The notes under the pieces: model-generated | The model's database searches: none | Told to the model about the DNA's origin: nothing | The model's input: the letters and a program-made list of their open reading frames with translations, nothing else | Shown: piece after piece, positions 8,344-16,469 of the stretch | Layout: every line of letters starts with the position of its first letter | How positions within the stretch are numbered: the stretch's first letter is position 1 | NCBI GenBank assembly: GCA_033852075.1 | Contig: JAWSVC010000033.1 | Coordinates: 1-64,000, forward strand | Length of the DNA: 64,000 bases | Direction: 5' to 3' | Source of the DNA: QZLE01 sp033852075 | GTDB taxonomy: Bacteria > Pseudomonadota > Gammaproteobacteria > QZLD01 | Made by a program: the position numbers and the translations under genes

Positions 8344-9717
8344 ATGCGCTCAAAAGCCCTTATTGTAGATGATGAACCAGATATTAGAGAATTGCTTGAA
8401 CTTACTTTAAGTAGGATGGATATTGATGTAATCTCAGCAGCAGATGTTGCAGAGGCTAAAAGAATTTTGTCTGGTAATAGTTTTCATCTTTGTATTACAG
8501 ATATGCGGTTGCCTGATGGATCGGGTTTGGATTTGCTAAAGTATATACAGCAGGCATGTCCTGAATTACCTGTTGCTGTTTTAACTGCTCATGGCAATAT
8601 GGATCTTGCGATTCAATCGCTTAAGGCAGGAGCTTTTGATTTTGTTTCAAAGCCGGTTGATTTGAGCGTATTGCGATACTTGGTCTCTACGGCGTTGAAA
8701 TTAACCAATAATGTGCGTCCTATGGACAGAAGAAGTCGTAAGACTTTGCTTGGCGAATCACCTGCAATGCAGAAATTACGAGCTACCATTCATAAGTTGG
8801 CTCGTAGCCAGGCGCCGGTTTATATTAGTGGTGAGTCTGGAACTGGTAAAGAATTAGTGGCGCGGCTTATTCATGAAAAAGGCCCCAGAGCGAAAGAGCC
8901 GTTTGTGCCGGTTAACTGCGGAGCAATACCTACAGAATTGATGGAAAGCGAATTTTTTGGTCATCTAAAAGGAAGCTTTACCGGAGCAAGCAAAGAAAAA
9001 GAAGGGCTGTTTCAGGCAGCGGACGGTGGCACTTTATTTCTGGACGAGGTAGCAGAGCTGCCGCTGCATATGCAAGTAAAATTACTTAGAGCAATTCAGG
9101 AAAAGGCAATACGTCCAGTTGGTGCGCAGCGTGAGACTTCTGTTGATGTTCGCATTTTGAGTGCTACACACAAAAATCTGGAACAACTGGTTGATGAAGG
9201 GGTGTTTCGTCAAGATTTATATTATCGTATCAATGTAATTAATCTGCAGGTTCCAAGTTTGCGTGATAGAAAAGATGATCTTGATATGCTGGCGGAACAT
9301 ATTTTAGAAAAATTATCGGTTCCAATGGGGGAAGAACCGCCGTTTATAAGCATTGAGGCTATGGATGTTTTGCGTGGATATAATTTCCCCGGGAATGTGC
9401 GCGAGCTGGAAAATATACTCGAGCGCGCCATGACGATGTGCGAAGATAATCTAATAGAAGCTGATGATCTGCAATTGCCAAATAACGCAGTGGTAGATAT
9501 AGAGGATGAAGTTAAAGAGTTGGATATTGGGGCTAAGATTTCGGCCGAGTTCTCAGATACTGATGATACGCTGGAAGATTATCTGGAAAGTATTGAAAAA
9601 GAAGCCATTCTAAAAGCACTGGAAGAAACAAATAATAATAAAACTGCCGCAGCTAAAAAGCTGGGCATGACCTTCAGATCTCTACGTTACAGGCTTTCCA
9701 AGCTCGGAATTTCTTAA
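8344..9717 (+). CDS. pilR: Sigma-54-dependent response regulator PilR
   Basis: PilR activates sigma-54 RNA polymerase at pilA when phosphorylated by PilS. The 457-residue protein has a receiver domain (acidic pair Asp9/Asp10, phosphoacceptor Asp53 in CITDMRLPDG, Lys near 103), an AAA+ domain with Walker A GESGTGKE, the sigma-54-contacting GSFTGA loop, Walker B GGTLFLDEVAELP and the arginine-containing FPGNVRELEN, then a Fis-type HTH at the C-terminus (NNNKTAAAKKLGMTFRSLRYRLSKLG). It is intact although its partner gene is displaced. Its own promoter is not obvious. With hipBA transcribed in the opposite direction in front of it, co-transcription with pilS would need read-through of about 2.3 kb. 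Confidence 0.95.
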   Translation: MRSKALIVDDEPDIRELLELTLSRMDIDVISAADVAEAKRILSGNSFHLCITDMRLPDGSGLDLLKYIQQACPELPVAVLTAHGNMDLAIQSLKAGAFDFVSKPVDLSVLRYLVSTALKLTNNVRPMDRRSRKTLLGESPAMQKLRATIHKLARSQAPVYISGESGTGKELVARLIHEKGPRAKEPFVPVNCGAIPTELMESEFFGHLKGSFTGASKEKEGLFQAADGGTLFLDEVAELPLHMQVKLLRAIQEKAIRPVGAQRETSVDVRILSATHKNLEQLVDEGVFRQDLYYRINVINLQVPSLRDRKDDLDMLAEHILEKLSVPMGEEPPFISIEAMDVLRGYNFPGNVRELENILERAMTMCEDNLIEADDLQLPNNAVVDIEDEVKELDIGAKISAEFSDTDDTLEDYLESIEKEAILKALEETNNNKTAAAKKLGMTFRSLRYRLSKLGIS

Positions 9718-9738
9718 TAGTAAATGTTACTCAATAAA

Positions 9739-9770
9739 AAACTGCGCAAGATAATTATCTTGCGCAGTTT
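9739..9770 (+). terminator. pilR terminator
   Basis: A perfect 32-base palindrome with 16-base arms (AAACTGCGCAAGATAA and its complement) starts 21 bases after the pilR stop and is followed by GTCGTTTTATTTTT. Being symmetric, it could work in both directions. Confidence 0.8.
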
Positions 9771-9802
9771 GTCGTTTTATTTTTGGTAAAAACGATTAAA
9801 TT

Positions 9803-9924
9803 AAAAGTAGCAATACCCCATATATGCTACTTCAAACCTCTGATTCATAACGAAGCCGTTCCCCATATCCTTATCCTTGTGTTTCTTAATGGCGTCGCTG
9901 AATCAATGAAAGATATTATCTATG
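9803..9924. repeat. Copy B of the repeat at 6291-6398
   Basis: It contains AGCAATACCCCATATATGCT, GTTCCCCATA and GAATCAATGA in the same order and orientation as copy A. The remaining 9925-10171 stretch up to the pilA regulatory region is AT-rich and holds no gene I would defend. Confidence 0.5.
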
Positions 9925-10171
9925 ATTTTGAGGTTAGGATATATATCAAAAGTGACTGCAAAATCATGATTAATTAGTATTAATTGTAGCGTGTGGCTCA
10001 CGCTGCTGTAAATGGCGTATCTTTTTGGAAAATAAGTAAATTTTATTTACTTATTTTCATGGTTAGGTAAATGAAATTGACTAATAAATATGATATTTGA
10101 GCTTGGTTGAAATAGTGGTGTAATAATAAATGGAAAAAACTATTTTGGAGAGAGCTAAAAAGCGGGCTTGC

Positions 10172-10240
10172 ATGACAAAAAGTGTCACTTGTGACATAAA
10201 GGGTAATAATGTGTTTATGTTGTATTGTTAACACTGTCAC
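10172..10240 (+). promoter_or_regulatory. Candidate PilR binding sites upstream of pilA
   Basis: TGTCAC-TT-GTGACA, an exact inverted repeat with a 2-base spacer, lies at 10183-10196. It is flanked by ATGACA at about 10172 and a further TGTCAC at 10235-10240. PilR of Pseudomonas recognises repeated TGTC-type sites upstream of the pilA sigma-54 promoter, and these lie 75-150 bp upstream of the -24 element. Sites are seen; binding is inferred. Confidence 0.55.
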
Positions 10241-10316
10241 GAAAAGAATCTTATTTAGAAAATAAGCAAATTCTTTTTTAGCGTAAAAACAATGAATTAA
10301 ATCCCTTTGTTGTAAT

Positions 10317-10332
10317 TGGCACATCTGTTGCT
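10317..10332 (+). promoter_or_regulatory. Sigma-54 promoter of pilA
   Basis: TGGCAC-ATCTG-TTGCT matches the -24/-12 consensus (TGGCAC-N5-TTGCW) exactly. It lies about 120 bases upstream of the pilA start, giving a leader of roughly 110 bases, and fits control by the PilR encoded just upstream. Confidence 0.85.
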
Positions 10333-10453
10333 ATATTTAAATCAGACACGGCTATAGCACGGTTGTCAGTGATGAGAATCGTTACACTAAAAGTGCTGTG
10401 AACATGAAGTAAATAACAGGCTATATTATTTGATCTTAATTAGGAGAGACAAA

Positions 10454-10831
10454 ATGAAAAAACAACAAGGTTTTACACTTATTGAATTAATGATCGTTGT
10501 GGCGATTATTGGTATTTTGGCTGCAATTGCTATTCCTGCTTATCGTGATTATACAATTCGAGCAGATGGTGGTTCTGCTTTACAGCAGGCTGTAGGTTAT
10601 AAAACATGCGTATCTGAAATATTCCAATCTGGTGGTGCTGATGCGTCTGCGTGTAATGCGGACGGTCTTGCTGCTGCTACTGCGGTTACTGCGGCGACTG
10701 TGTTTGTAGCTGCGGATGGTACAATTACTTCAATGGGACCTAACGGTGTAGTAACAGTTACATTGAGTCATACAAACGGAAGAGCTTGGACTTGTTCAGA
10801 TGATGCTTCTGTTGATATTCCAGGGTGTTAA
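10454..10831 (+). CDS. pilA: Type IV major pilin PilA
   Basis: Structural subunit of the type IV pilus. The start at 10454 follows AGGAGAG at good spacing and gives a 125-residue prepilin with a 7-residue leader (MKKQQG/FTLIELMIVVAI) cut after Gly by PilD; Glu5 of the mature pilin is present. The hydrophobic N-terminal helix ends in PAYRDYTIRA. The globular part is short, rich in Ala and Thr, with Cys pairs KTC...SAC and TCSDDASVDIPGC; the C-terminal pair would form the usual D-region disulfide. An upstream in-frame ATG at 10430 lacks a comparable ribosome binding site. Transcription is predicted from the sigma-54 promoter at 10317. Confidence 0.95.
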   Translation: MKKQQGFTLIELMIVVAIIGILAAIAIPAYRDYTIRADGGSALQQAVGYKTCVSEIFQSGGADASACNADGLAAATAVTAATVFVAADGTITSMGPNGVVTVTLSHTNGRAWTCSDDASVDIPGC

Positions 10832-10850
10832 TTTAAAATTGATATCTTAA

Positions 10851-10881
10851 CTAAAAAGCCTGGCTTAGCCAGGCTTTTTAG
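10851..10881 (+). terminator. pilA terminator
   Basis: CTAAAAAGCCTGGCT and AGCCAGGCTTTTTAG form a 15-bp perfect stem around a single T (in practice a 5-base loop), starting 19 bases after the pilA stop. The arm ends in a T-run. It separates pilA from pilB. Confidence 0.85.
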
Positions 10882-11032
10882 TTTCTAAGAATAAGGTGAA
10901 AAGGTGAATTTGAGGGTTCCAAATATTTAAATTAGTTTAGTTGTTATGTGATTAAATGGAATATTTCTAACACAAAAGGTGTAAATAAAGCTAAACTTAT
11001 TAGAAGATATTTATTATGGATATTAGTTTAAT

Positions 11033-12742
11033 ATGATGCCAGCAGGAATAAAATTAGGTGGTTTGGCTGGAAGGCTTGTTGAAGATGGTCTTATTGCCGA
11101 AGATATAGCAATAAAATGCTCAGAAGAAGCACGTAAGAAACAAGAGTCGTTCGTAAAGTATATTGTTGATGCGGGTCATGCTGATAGCGCAAAAGTTGCG
11201 CAAGTGGCTTCGTTTGAGTTTGGGGTGCCTCTTTTTGATCTGTCTATAATGGATCTTGATCAATGCCCGGTCTCTCTTGTTAAAGAAAAGCTTATACGTC
11301 AACATCATGCGTTACCTTTGTTTAAACGAGGTAAACGTTTGTTTGTTGCTGTTTCTGATCCTACTAATGTTCAGGCTCTCGACGAGTTTAAGTTTCATAC
11401 TGGTATTACAACAGATCCTGTTTTAGTTGAAGAAGATAAGCTTGCTAAGGCTATTGAGGATACTTTAACGGCTCAGGATTCTGCTCAGATGAGTGATCTT
11501 CTTGATGAAGATTATGACAATATTGATATTTCTGATGGTGAGGAAGAGGATGCTGGCCCCGATAATGATGCGGATATTGATGATACACCAGTTGTTCGCT
11601 TTGTTAATAAAGTGTTGTTAGATGCGATTAATAAAGGAGCGTCTGATGTTCATTTTGAACCTTATGAAAAGAAATTTAGGGTTAGATTTAGGTCTGATGG
11701 TGTTTTGCATGAGGTCGCGTCTCCTCCTATATCCTTAGCTAATAGAATTACTGCTCGTATTAAAGTTATGTCGCGTCTTGATATTGCTGAGCGTCGTATT
11801 CCTCAGGATGGGCGCATTAAGATGAATATTACGAAGAAGCGCTCGATTGATTTCCGTGTAAATAGTTGCCCAACTATTTGGGGGGAAAAGATTGTACTGC
11901 GTATTCTTGATTCTAGTAGCGCGATGCTTGGAATTGAAAAACTTGGTTATGAAGATATACAGCGTGAGCGTTATGAAAAAGCTCTTGCTAGTCCATATGG
12001 AATGATTTTGGTTACTGGTCCTACGGGTAGTGGTAAAACGGTATCTTTGTATACTGGGTTAAATATACTTAATACTGATGATAGAAATATTTCTACGGTT
12101 GAGGATCCGGTTGAAATTAACCTTCCTGGTATTAATCAGGTAAATACCAATATGAAAGCTGGGCTTGATTTTGCTTCAGCGCTACGTGCGTTTTTGCGGC
12201 AGGATCCTGATGTGGTAATGGTTGGTGAAATTCGCGATTTGGAAACCGCAGAGATCGCGATTAAAGCCGCACTTACGGGTCACTTAGTATTGTCTACTTT
12301 GCATACCAATGATGCGCCTCAAACCCTTACTCGTCTTGCTAATATGGGGGTGCCTGCATTTAATATTGCATCTGCAGTGAGCTTGATTATTGCTCAGCGA
12401 TTAGCTCGTAGGCTTTGTCCTCATTGTAAAAAAGCAGTCGATATTCCTAAAGAGGCTTTATTGGAAGAAGGGTTTAAGGAAAACGAAATTGGTGATTTGC
12501 AGTTGTTTGGTCCAGTTGGTTGTGATCAATGTGTTGATGGTTATAAAGGGCGTGTTGGTATTTATCAGGTAATGCCTATAAGTGAGGCGATAGGTAGGAT
12601 TATTATGGAAGGGGGTAACGCTCTTGAAATTGGTGATCAGGCTAAAAAAGAGGGAATTGCGGATCTAAGGGAGTCTGGTCTAAATAAGGTTAAGCAGGGT
12701 ATTACTAGTTTGGAAGAGATAAACAGGGTTACAAAAGAATAG
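11033..12742 (+). CDS. pilB: Type IV pilus assembly ATPase PilB
   Basis: Hexameric cytoplasmic ATPase that powers pilus extension. The 569 residues begin with a GSPII_E N-terminal domain (about 1-150), an acidic linker (DEDYDNIDISDGEEEDAG), then the secretion ATPase core with Walker A GPTGSGKT near residue 329, the Asp box, Walker B VVMVGEIRDLETAEIA near 395-410, and the tetracysteine zinc motif CPHC...CDQC near 463-502 characteristic of PilB. The start MMPAG has no strong ribosome binding site; the second Met is an equal candidate. pilC follows after 59 bases. Confidence 0.95.
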   Translation: MMPAGIKLGGLAGRLVEDGLIAEDIAIKCSEEARKKQESFVKYIVDAGHADSAKVAQVASFEFGVPLFDLSIMDLDQCPVSLVKEKLIRQHHALPLFKRGKRLFVAVSDPTNVQALDEFKFHTGITTDPVLVEEDKLAKAIEDTLTAQDSAQMSDLLDEDYDNIDISDGEEEDAGPDNDADIDDTPVVRFVNKVLLDAINKGASDVHFEPYEKKFRVRFRSDGVLHEVASPPISLANRITARIKVMSRLDIAERRIPQDGRIKMNITKKRSIDFRVNSCPTIWGEKIVLRILDSSSAMLGIEKLGYEDIQRERYEKALASPYGMILVTGPTGSGKTVSLYTGLNILNTDDRNISTVEDPVEINLPGINQVNTNMKAGLDFASALRAFLRQDPDVVMVGEIRDLETAEIAIKAALTGHLVLSTLHTNDAPQTLTRLANMGVPAFNIASAVSLIIAQRLARRLCPHCKKAVDIPKEALLEEGFKENEIGDLQLFGPVGCDQCVDGYKGRVGIYQVMPISEAIGRIIMEGGNALEIGDQAKKEGIADLRESGLNKVKQGITSLEEINRVTKE

Positions 12743-12801
12743 ATTTATTACTATACTTTATGTTTATAATTTAAAGAAAAATTAAAAAGGGAACTATTGC
12801 A

Positions 12802-14043
12802 ATGGCGCAAAAAGCTAAAGCGGCTGCAAAGCCTAAAAAGTTGCCAACCTTTTCCTGGGAAGGTAAGGATAAGAAAGGGAATAAAATTAAAGGAGAATCA
12901 GTTGCTGCAAACCCTATGTTGGTCAAAGCAGATCTGAGGCGTCAAGGTATAACTCCTGGTAAAATTAGAAAAAAATCTGAGTTATTTTCTTCAGCAAAAA
13001 AGAAATCTATCAAACCAGTTGATATCACTGTTTTTAGTAGGCAGTTAGCCACTATGATTTCATCAGGTGTTCCAATAGTTCAGGCATTTGATATTATTGG
13101 TAAAGGGCATGATAACCCTAGTATGCAAGATTTAGTCATGACCATAAAAAACGATGTGGAGCAAGGTAATACCTTAGCTGAATCGTTGGCTAAGCATCCT
13201 CGCTATTTTGATGAGCTTTTTGTAAATTTGATTAGCGCTGGAGAACAATCTGGTGCGCTTGAAAGTCTTTTGGATAAAATTGCCACATATAAAGAGAAAA
13301 CAGAATCTATTAAGAAAAAAATCAAAAAAGCACTATTTTATCCAACCGCGGTTATGGTTGTGGCATTTGTTGTAACGACTATTCTTTTGGTGTGGGTGGT
13401 ACCGCAATTTGCTGAGCTGTTTAAAGGATTTGGTGCTGATTTGCCTGCATTTACAAAATTTGTGTTGATGCTTTCGGATCTTTTTATTGAGTATTGGTAC
13501 TTGATCTTTGGAGGTATTATTCTTGGCGTGTTTGCTTTTGTAGAAGCAAAAAGGCGTTCTCATAAATTTAATTATTTTTTAGATAGAATGATGATTCGTA
13601 TTCCGGTTATTGGGGCGATATTGAATAAAGCCGCTATTGCACGTTTTGCTAGAACTTTATCGACTATGTTTGCGGCAGGGGTGCCTTTAGTTGATTCTCT
13701 TACGTCGGTAGCAGGTGCGGCGGGGAATATTGTATATTCAAATGCTATTTTGCAGATGAAGGATAATGTTTCTACAGGGCAACAGCTTCAATTAGCGATG
13801 AAACAGACGAATTTATTTCCAAGTATGGTTGTGCAAATGGTTGCTATTGGAGAGGAGTCTGGATCTATTGATACAATGCTGACCAAGATTGCTGATTTCT
13901 ATGAGGAAGAGGTGGATGCTGCTGTTGATGGCTTGAGTAGTCTACTTGAGCCGATGATCATGGTGATTTTGGGTGTGCTTGTTGGTGGCTTGGTTATTGC
14001 TATGTATCTGCCAATTTTCCAGCTTGGTCAAGTTGTTGGGTAA
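12802..14043 (+). CDS. pilC: Type IV pilus inner-membrane platform protein PilC
   Basis: PilC is the inner-membrane platform on which PilB acts to insert or withdraw pilins. The 413-residue protein has a basic N-terminus, then two GspF-type repeats: FSRQLATMISSGVPIVQAFDII near residue 79 and FARTLSTMFAAGVPLVDSLTSV near 281. Membrane segments are seen near 175-205, 225-250 and 385-410, and the family motif GEESGSIDTML lies near 350. It follows pilB and is 14 bases before pilD, with AAGGA for pilD between them. Confidence 0.95.
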   Translation: MAQKAKAAAKPKKLPTFSWEGKDKKGNKIKGESVAANPMLVKADLRRQGITPGKIRKKSELFSSAKKKSIKPVDITVFSRQLATMISSGVPIVQAFDIIGKGHDNPSMQDLVMTIKNDVEQGNTLAESLAKHPRYFDELFVNLISAGEQSGALESLLDKIATYKEKTESIKKKIKKALFYPTAVMVVAFVVTTILLVWVVPQFAELFKGFGADLPAFTKFVLMLSDLFIEYWYLIFGGIILGVFAFVEAKRRSHKFNYFLDRMMIRIPVIGAILNKAAIARFARTLSTMFAAGVPLVDSLTSVAGAAGNIVYSNAILQMKDNVSTGQQLQLAMKQTNLFPSMVVQMVAIGEESGSIDTMLTKIADFYEEEVDAAVDGLSSLLEPMIMVILGVLVGGLVIAMYLPIFQLGQVVG

Positions 14044-14057
14044 CAAGGATTAATATT

Positions 14058-14954
14058 TTGGAAAGCTTAATTTTATTTATGCAGCAGACCCCTGCTGCAT
14101 TTTACGTTTTTATATTTGTAATAGGTTTGTTGGTTGGTAGCTTTTTGAATGTAGTTATTTATCGGTTGCCAGTTATTATGCAGAGAGAATTTGTGATTAA
14201 TGCTAAAGAAATTCTTGAGCAAGAACTTACAGAAGAAGAGAAAAAACAAACTGAAGAAAAGTTTAATCTGGTTGTACCTCGCTCTCGTTGCCCTAAGTGT
14301 GGACACCAGATAACAGCTTTAGAGAATATTCCGGTTATAAGTTATTTGTTTTTAGGTGGTAAATGTTCTGAGTGTAAAACCAAAATCTCTGTTCGTTATC
14401 CAATAATTGAATTTGTAACAGCGGTTTTGTCTGCATTAGTTGCTGTTTATTTTGGTGTTACCTGGACGGCATTAGCAGGATTGTTTTTGACGTGGTGTTT
14501 AATTGCTTTGACCATGATTGATTTTGATACCCAGTTTTTGCCTGATTCGATTACTCAGCCACTTATTTGGGCAGGCGTTTTATTGAGTATGCATGGAGTT
14601 CTTAATGTTGGCCTTAAGTCGTCAATTTATGGTGCTGTATTTGGTTATTTATCCCTTTGGATTGTCTATCATGGTTTCAAGATCCTAACAGGTAAAGAAG
14701 GTATGGGTTATGGCGATTTCAAACTTCTTGCAGCTCTGGGAGCGTGGATGGGTTGGAAGATGTTGCCGGTTATTATCTTGTTTTCATCTTTTGTTGGTGC
14801 GGCTGTTGGGATAACGTTGGTTATCGTTAAAGGTAGAGATAAAAATATCCCGATTCCTTTTGGACCATACTTGGCTGCAGCAGGGTTTATCGCATTTTTG
14901 TGGGGTGATAAGATATTGAGTGCTTACCTTGGAACCAGTGCTTTTGCTGGATAG
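14058..14954 (+). CDS. pilD: Prepilin peptidase / N-methyltransferase PilD
   Basis: Bifunctional inner-membrane aspartic peptidase that removes the PilA leader and methylates the new N-terminus. The best start is a TTG at 14058, 8 bases after AAGGA; an ATG at 14079 is possible but lacks that site. The 298-residue protein has the zinc tetracysteine CPKCGHQI...CSECKT near 77-105, and both catalytic aspartates, in MTMIDFDTQFLPD and in GMGYGDFKLLAALGAW. Several membrane segments follow. In this group pilD is normally directly followed by coaE; here the copy of the coaE start lies 7 bases after the pilD stop, then a toxin-antitoxin module intervenes. Confidence 0.95.
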   Translation: MESLILFMQQTPAAFYVFIFVIGLLVGSFLNVVIYRLPVIMQREFVINAKEILEQELTEEEKKQTEEKFNLVVPRSRCPKCGHQITALENIPVISYLFLGGKCSECKTKISVRYPIIEFVTAVLSALVAVYFGVTWTALAGLFLTWCLIALTMIDFDTQFLPDSITQPLIWAGVLLSMHGVLNVGLKSSIYGAVFGYLSLWIVYHGFKILTGKEGMGYGDFKLLAALGAWMGWKMLPVIILFSSFVGAAVGITLVIVKGRDKNIPIPFGPYLAAAGFIAFLWGDKILSAYLGTSAFAG

Positions 14955-14961
14955 TGACAGC

Positions 14962-14975
14962 ATGTTCACAATAGC
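14962..14975 (+). repeat. Left 14-bp direct repeat (copy of coaE start)
   Basis: ATGTTCACAATAGC is identical to the first 14 bases of coaE (15714-15727). It sits 7 bases after the pilD stop, the natural spacing for a pilD-coaE operon. The two copies bracket the mntA-hepT module, so the segment 14976-15727 reads as an insertion with target duplication. Confidence 0.8.
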
Positions 14976-15008
14976 TATTAATAACCGTATTGTCTTTTTT
15001 GTAGTATT

Positions 15009-15052
15009 TTGGCAGGCCTAATGTGCTAAAATATAATGTATATTAATATGCA
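15009..15052 (+). promoter_or_regulatory. mntA-hepT promoter and candidate operator
   Basis: TTGGCA at 15009-15014, a 17-base spacer and TATAAT at 15032-15037 form a near-consensus sigma-70 promoter. Just downstream, at 15039-15052, is GTATATTAATATGC with a perfectly symmetric ATATTAATAT core, suited to an autoregulating repressor. The promoter may also drive coaE, now separated from pilD. Confidence 0.65.
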
Positions 15053-15070
15053 ATGTATTAAGGCAGAATA

Positions 15071-15364
15071 ATGAGACCTTCTCTAGCATTAAAAAAAGCA
15101 AACAGATCTAAAATTATTGATACCATTTTGCGATTCCATGTTACAAATCCAAGAGTTTTTGGTTCTGTTTTAGATGGTTCTGATGCTGATGGTAGTGATT
15201 TAGACCTGCTTGTTGATGTAATGCCTGGGACAACGCTGTTTGATTTGGGGGGATTGCAGGTTGAATTGGAGGATATGCTTGGTGTGCATGTTGATTTGCT
15301 GACTCCTGAAGATTTGCCAGCTAAGTTTAGAGAAAGAGTGGTAGCAGAAGCAAAACCAATATGA
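15071..15364 (+). CDS. mntA: MntA-like nucleotidyltransferase antitoxin
   Basis: Minimal nucleotidyltransferase of the MNT/HEPN toxin-antitoxin family; such proteins can silence HepT by AMPylating its active-site tyrosine. The 97-residue protein has the diagnostic GSx10DxD motif: Gly31-Ser32, ten residues, then Asp43-Leu-Asp45. A later Asp in VHVDLLT supplies the third acidic residue. Its TGA overlaps the hepT ATG by four bases (ATGA). It has its own promoter. Family assignment is strong; activity is inferred. Confidence 0.88.
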   Translation: MRPSLALKKANRSKIIDTILRFHVTNPRVFGSVLDGSDADGSDLDLLVDVMPGTTLFDLGGLQVELEDMLGVHVDLLTPEDLPAKFRERVVAEAKPI

Positions 15365-15726
15365 TTGAAAATCGTCTTGAAGATTATTTAGGGCATATGC
15401 TGCAAGCAGCGAGTGATGCTTGCGCTTTTGTTGAGGGATTGGATATAAAACAGTTTTTAGACGATAAAAGAACTCAGCAGGCAGTAATTATGAGCCTGAT
15501 AATTTTAGGTGAAGCTTCGACAAAAGTAATGGATAAATATTCAGTGTTTGCAGCAGATAATGCACAAATACCATGGAGAAATATGCGTGGTATGCGTAAT
15601 CGTATAGCGCATGGGTATTTTGATATTAATCTTGAAATAGTTTGGGAAACTATTAAAACGGCCTTGCCGGAGTTGATAAAAAAACTGCCTGATGCAATTG
15701 CTGAGGCAAAAAAATGTTCACAATAG
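15361..15726 (+). CDS. hepT: HepT-like HEPN ribonuclease toxin (DUF86)
   Basis: HEPN-domain toxin of the MNT/HEPN system, expected to be a metal-independent RNase. The 121-residue helical protein carries the RX4HXY motif as Arg79-N-R-I-A-His84-G-Tyr86, with Tyr86 the likely AMPylation site. Its last four codons overlap the coaE start by 13 bases, in a different frame. This overlap is unusual and is what an insertion exactly at the coaE start codon would create: the toxin's C-terminal Cys-Ser-Gln is encoded by coaE sequence. Confidence 0.88.
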   Translation: MIENRLEDYLGHMLQAASDACAFVEGLDIKQFLDDKRTQQAVIMSLIILGEASTKVMDKYSVFAADNAQIPWRNMRGMRNRIAHGYFDINLEIVWETIKTALPELIKKLPDAIAEAKKCSQ

Positions 15727-16313
15727 CACTTACAGGTGGCATAGCATGCGGTAAAACCGTAGTTTCTGATATGTTTGCAGGGCTGGGTGTTGAGATCATC
15801 GATACCGATATAATTGCGCGTGAGGTTGTTGATCCAGGCTCTGAAGGTTTAATGCAGATTGTGGCTTTTTTTGGGAATGATTTGCTCAATGATGATAGAA
15901 CTCTTAATCGTAGAAAACTTCGTGAAATAGTCTTTGCGGATAAAACGAAGCTGAAAGAGCTTGAAAAAATTACTCACCCCTTAATTCAAAATAGAGCGAA
16001 AGAGCTTATAGGAAAAGCAACAAGTGATTATTGCCTACTGGTTGTGCCTTTGTTGCTTAATAGTCCTATGCGAGCATGGGTGGATAGAATTTTGGTGGTA
16101 GATGTAGCCGAAGAACTGCAATTACAGCGTTTGCTGGAAAGGGATTGTGAGACAATTGAGCAAGCTAAAGCTATTATTGCAAGCCAGGCGAGTCGTTCGC
16201 AATTGCTTGAAATAGCTGATGATGTGATTATTAATGATTCAGGACTTGAGAAGTTGCGTAAAGAAGTTCACAATCTACATCTTATATATACTGATTTGGC
16301 TAAAAATGGCTAG
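15714..16313 (+). CDS. coaE: Dephospho-CoA kinase
   Basis: Last step of coenzyme A synthesis, phosphorylating the ribose 3'-OH of dephospho-CoA. The 199-residue protein has a P-loop GGIACGKT (residues 8-15), the IIDTDIIAREVV segment, and the LID region LLERDCETIEQAKAII. In many gammaproteobacteria the order is pilD-coaE-zapD-yacG, and that order holds here except for the inserted mntA-hepT. The first 14 bases are duplicated at 14962. Transcription from the pilus side is now through the module, so coaE may depend on the toxin-antitoxin promoter. Confidence 0.95.
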   Translation: MFTIALTGGIACGKTVVSDMFAGLGVEIIDTDIIAREVVDPGSEGLMQIVAFFGNDLLNDDRTLNRRKLREIVFADKTKLKELEKITHPLIQNRAKELIGKATSDYCLLVVPLLLNSPMRAWVDRILVVDVAEELQLQRLLERDCETIEQAKAIIASQASRSQLLEIADDVIINDSGLEKLRKEVHNLHLIYTDLAKNG

Positions 16314-16340
16314 AAGTATTAGATAGATTTGTACGTTTTT

Positions 16341-16452
16341 GTCGAGATTCCCAATCAAGTTGGGAATGACGTGTATTAGGCGTTTTGAATGACAAGAATT
16401 AGTAATTGATGAAGGGTATTTTACTTCGTCATACCGGCGGAGGTCGGTATCC
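16341..16452. repeat. Two dispersed palindromic repeats
   Basis: TTCCCAATCAAGTTGGGAA lies within 16341-16371 and ends in TGACG. The second, 16428-16452, is a CGTCATACCGGCGGAGGTCGG-type element. They occupy the coaE-zapD gap; the AAAGGAAG that serves zapD lies immediately after the second element. Confidence 0.65.
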
Positions 16453-16469
16453 AGAAAAAGGAAGAATTA

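Noticed and set aside
9783..9977. A 64-codon frame after pilR
   Set aside because: It covers repeat copy B and lies after the terminator; no family and no ribosome binding site.
10043..10324. A 93-codon minus-strand frame upstream of pilA
   Set aside because: It overlaps the PilR sites and the sigma-54 promoter, and its product is low complexity.
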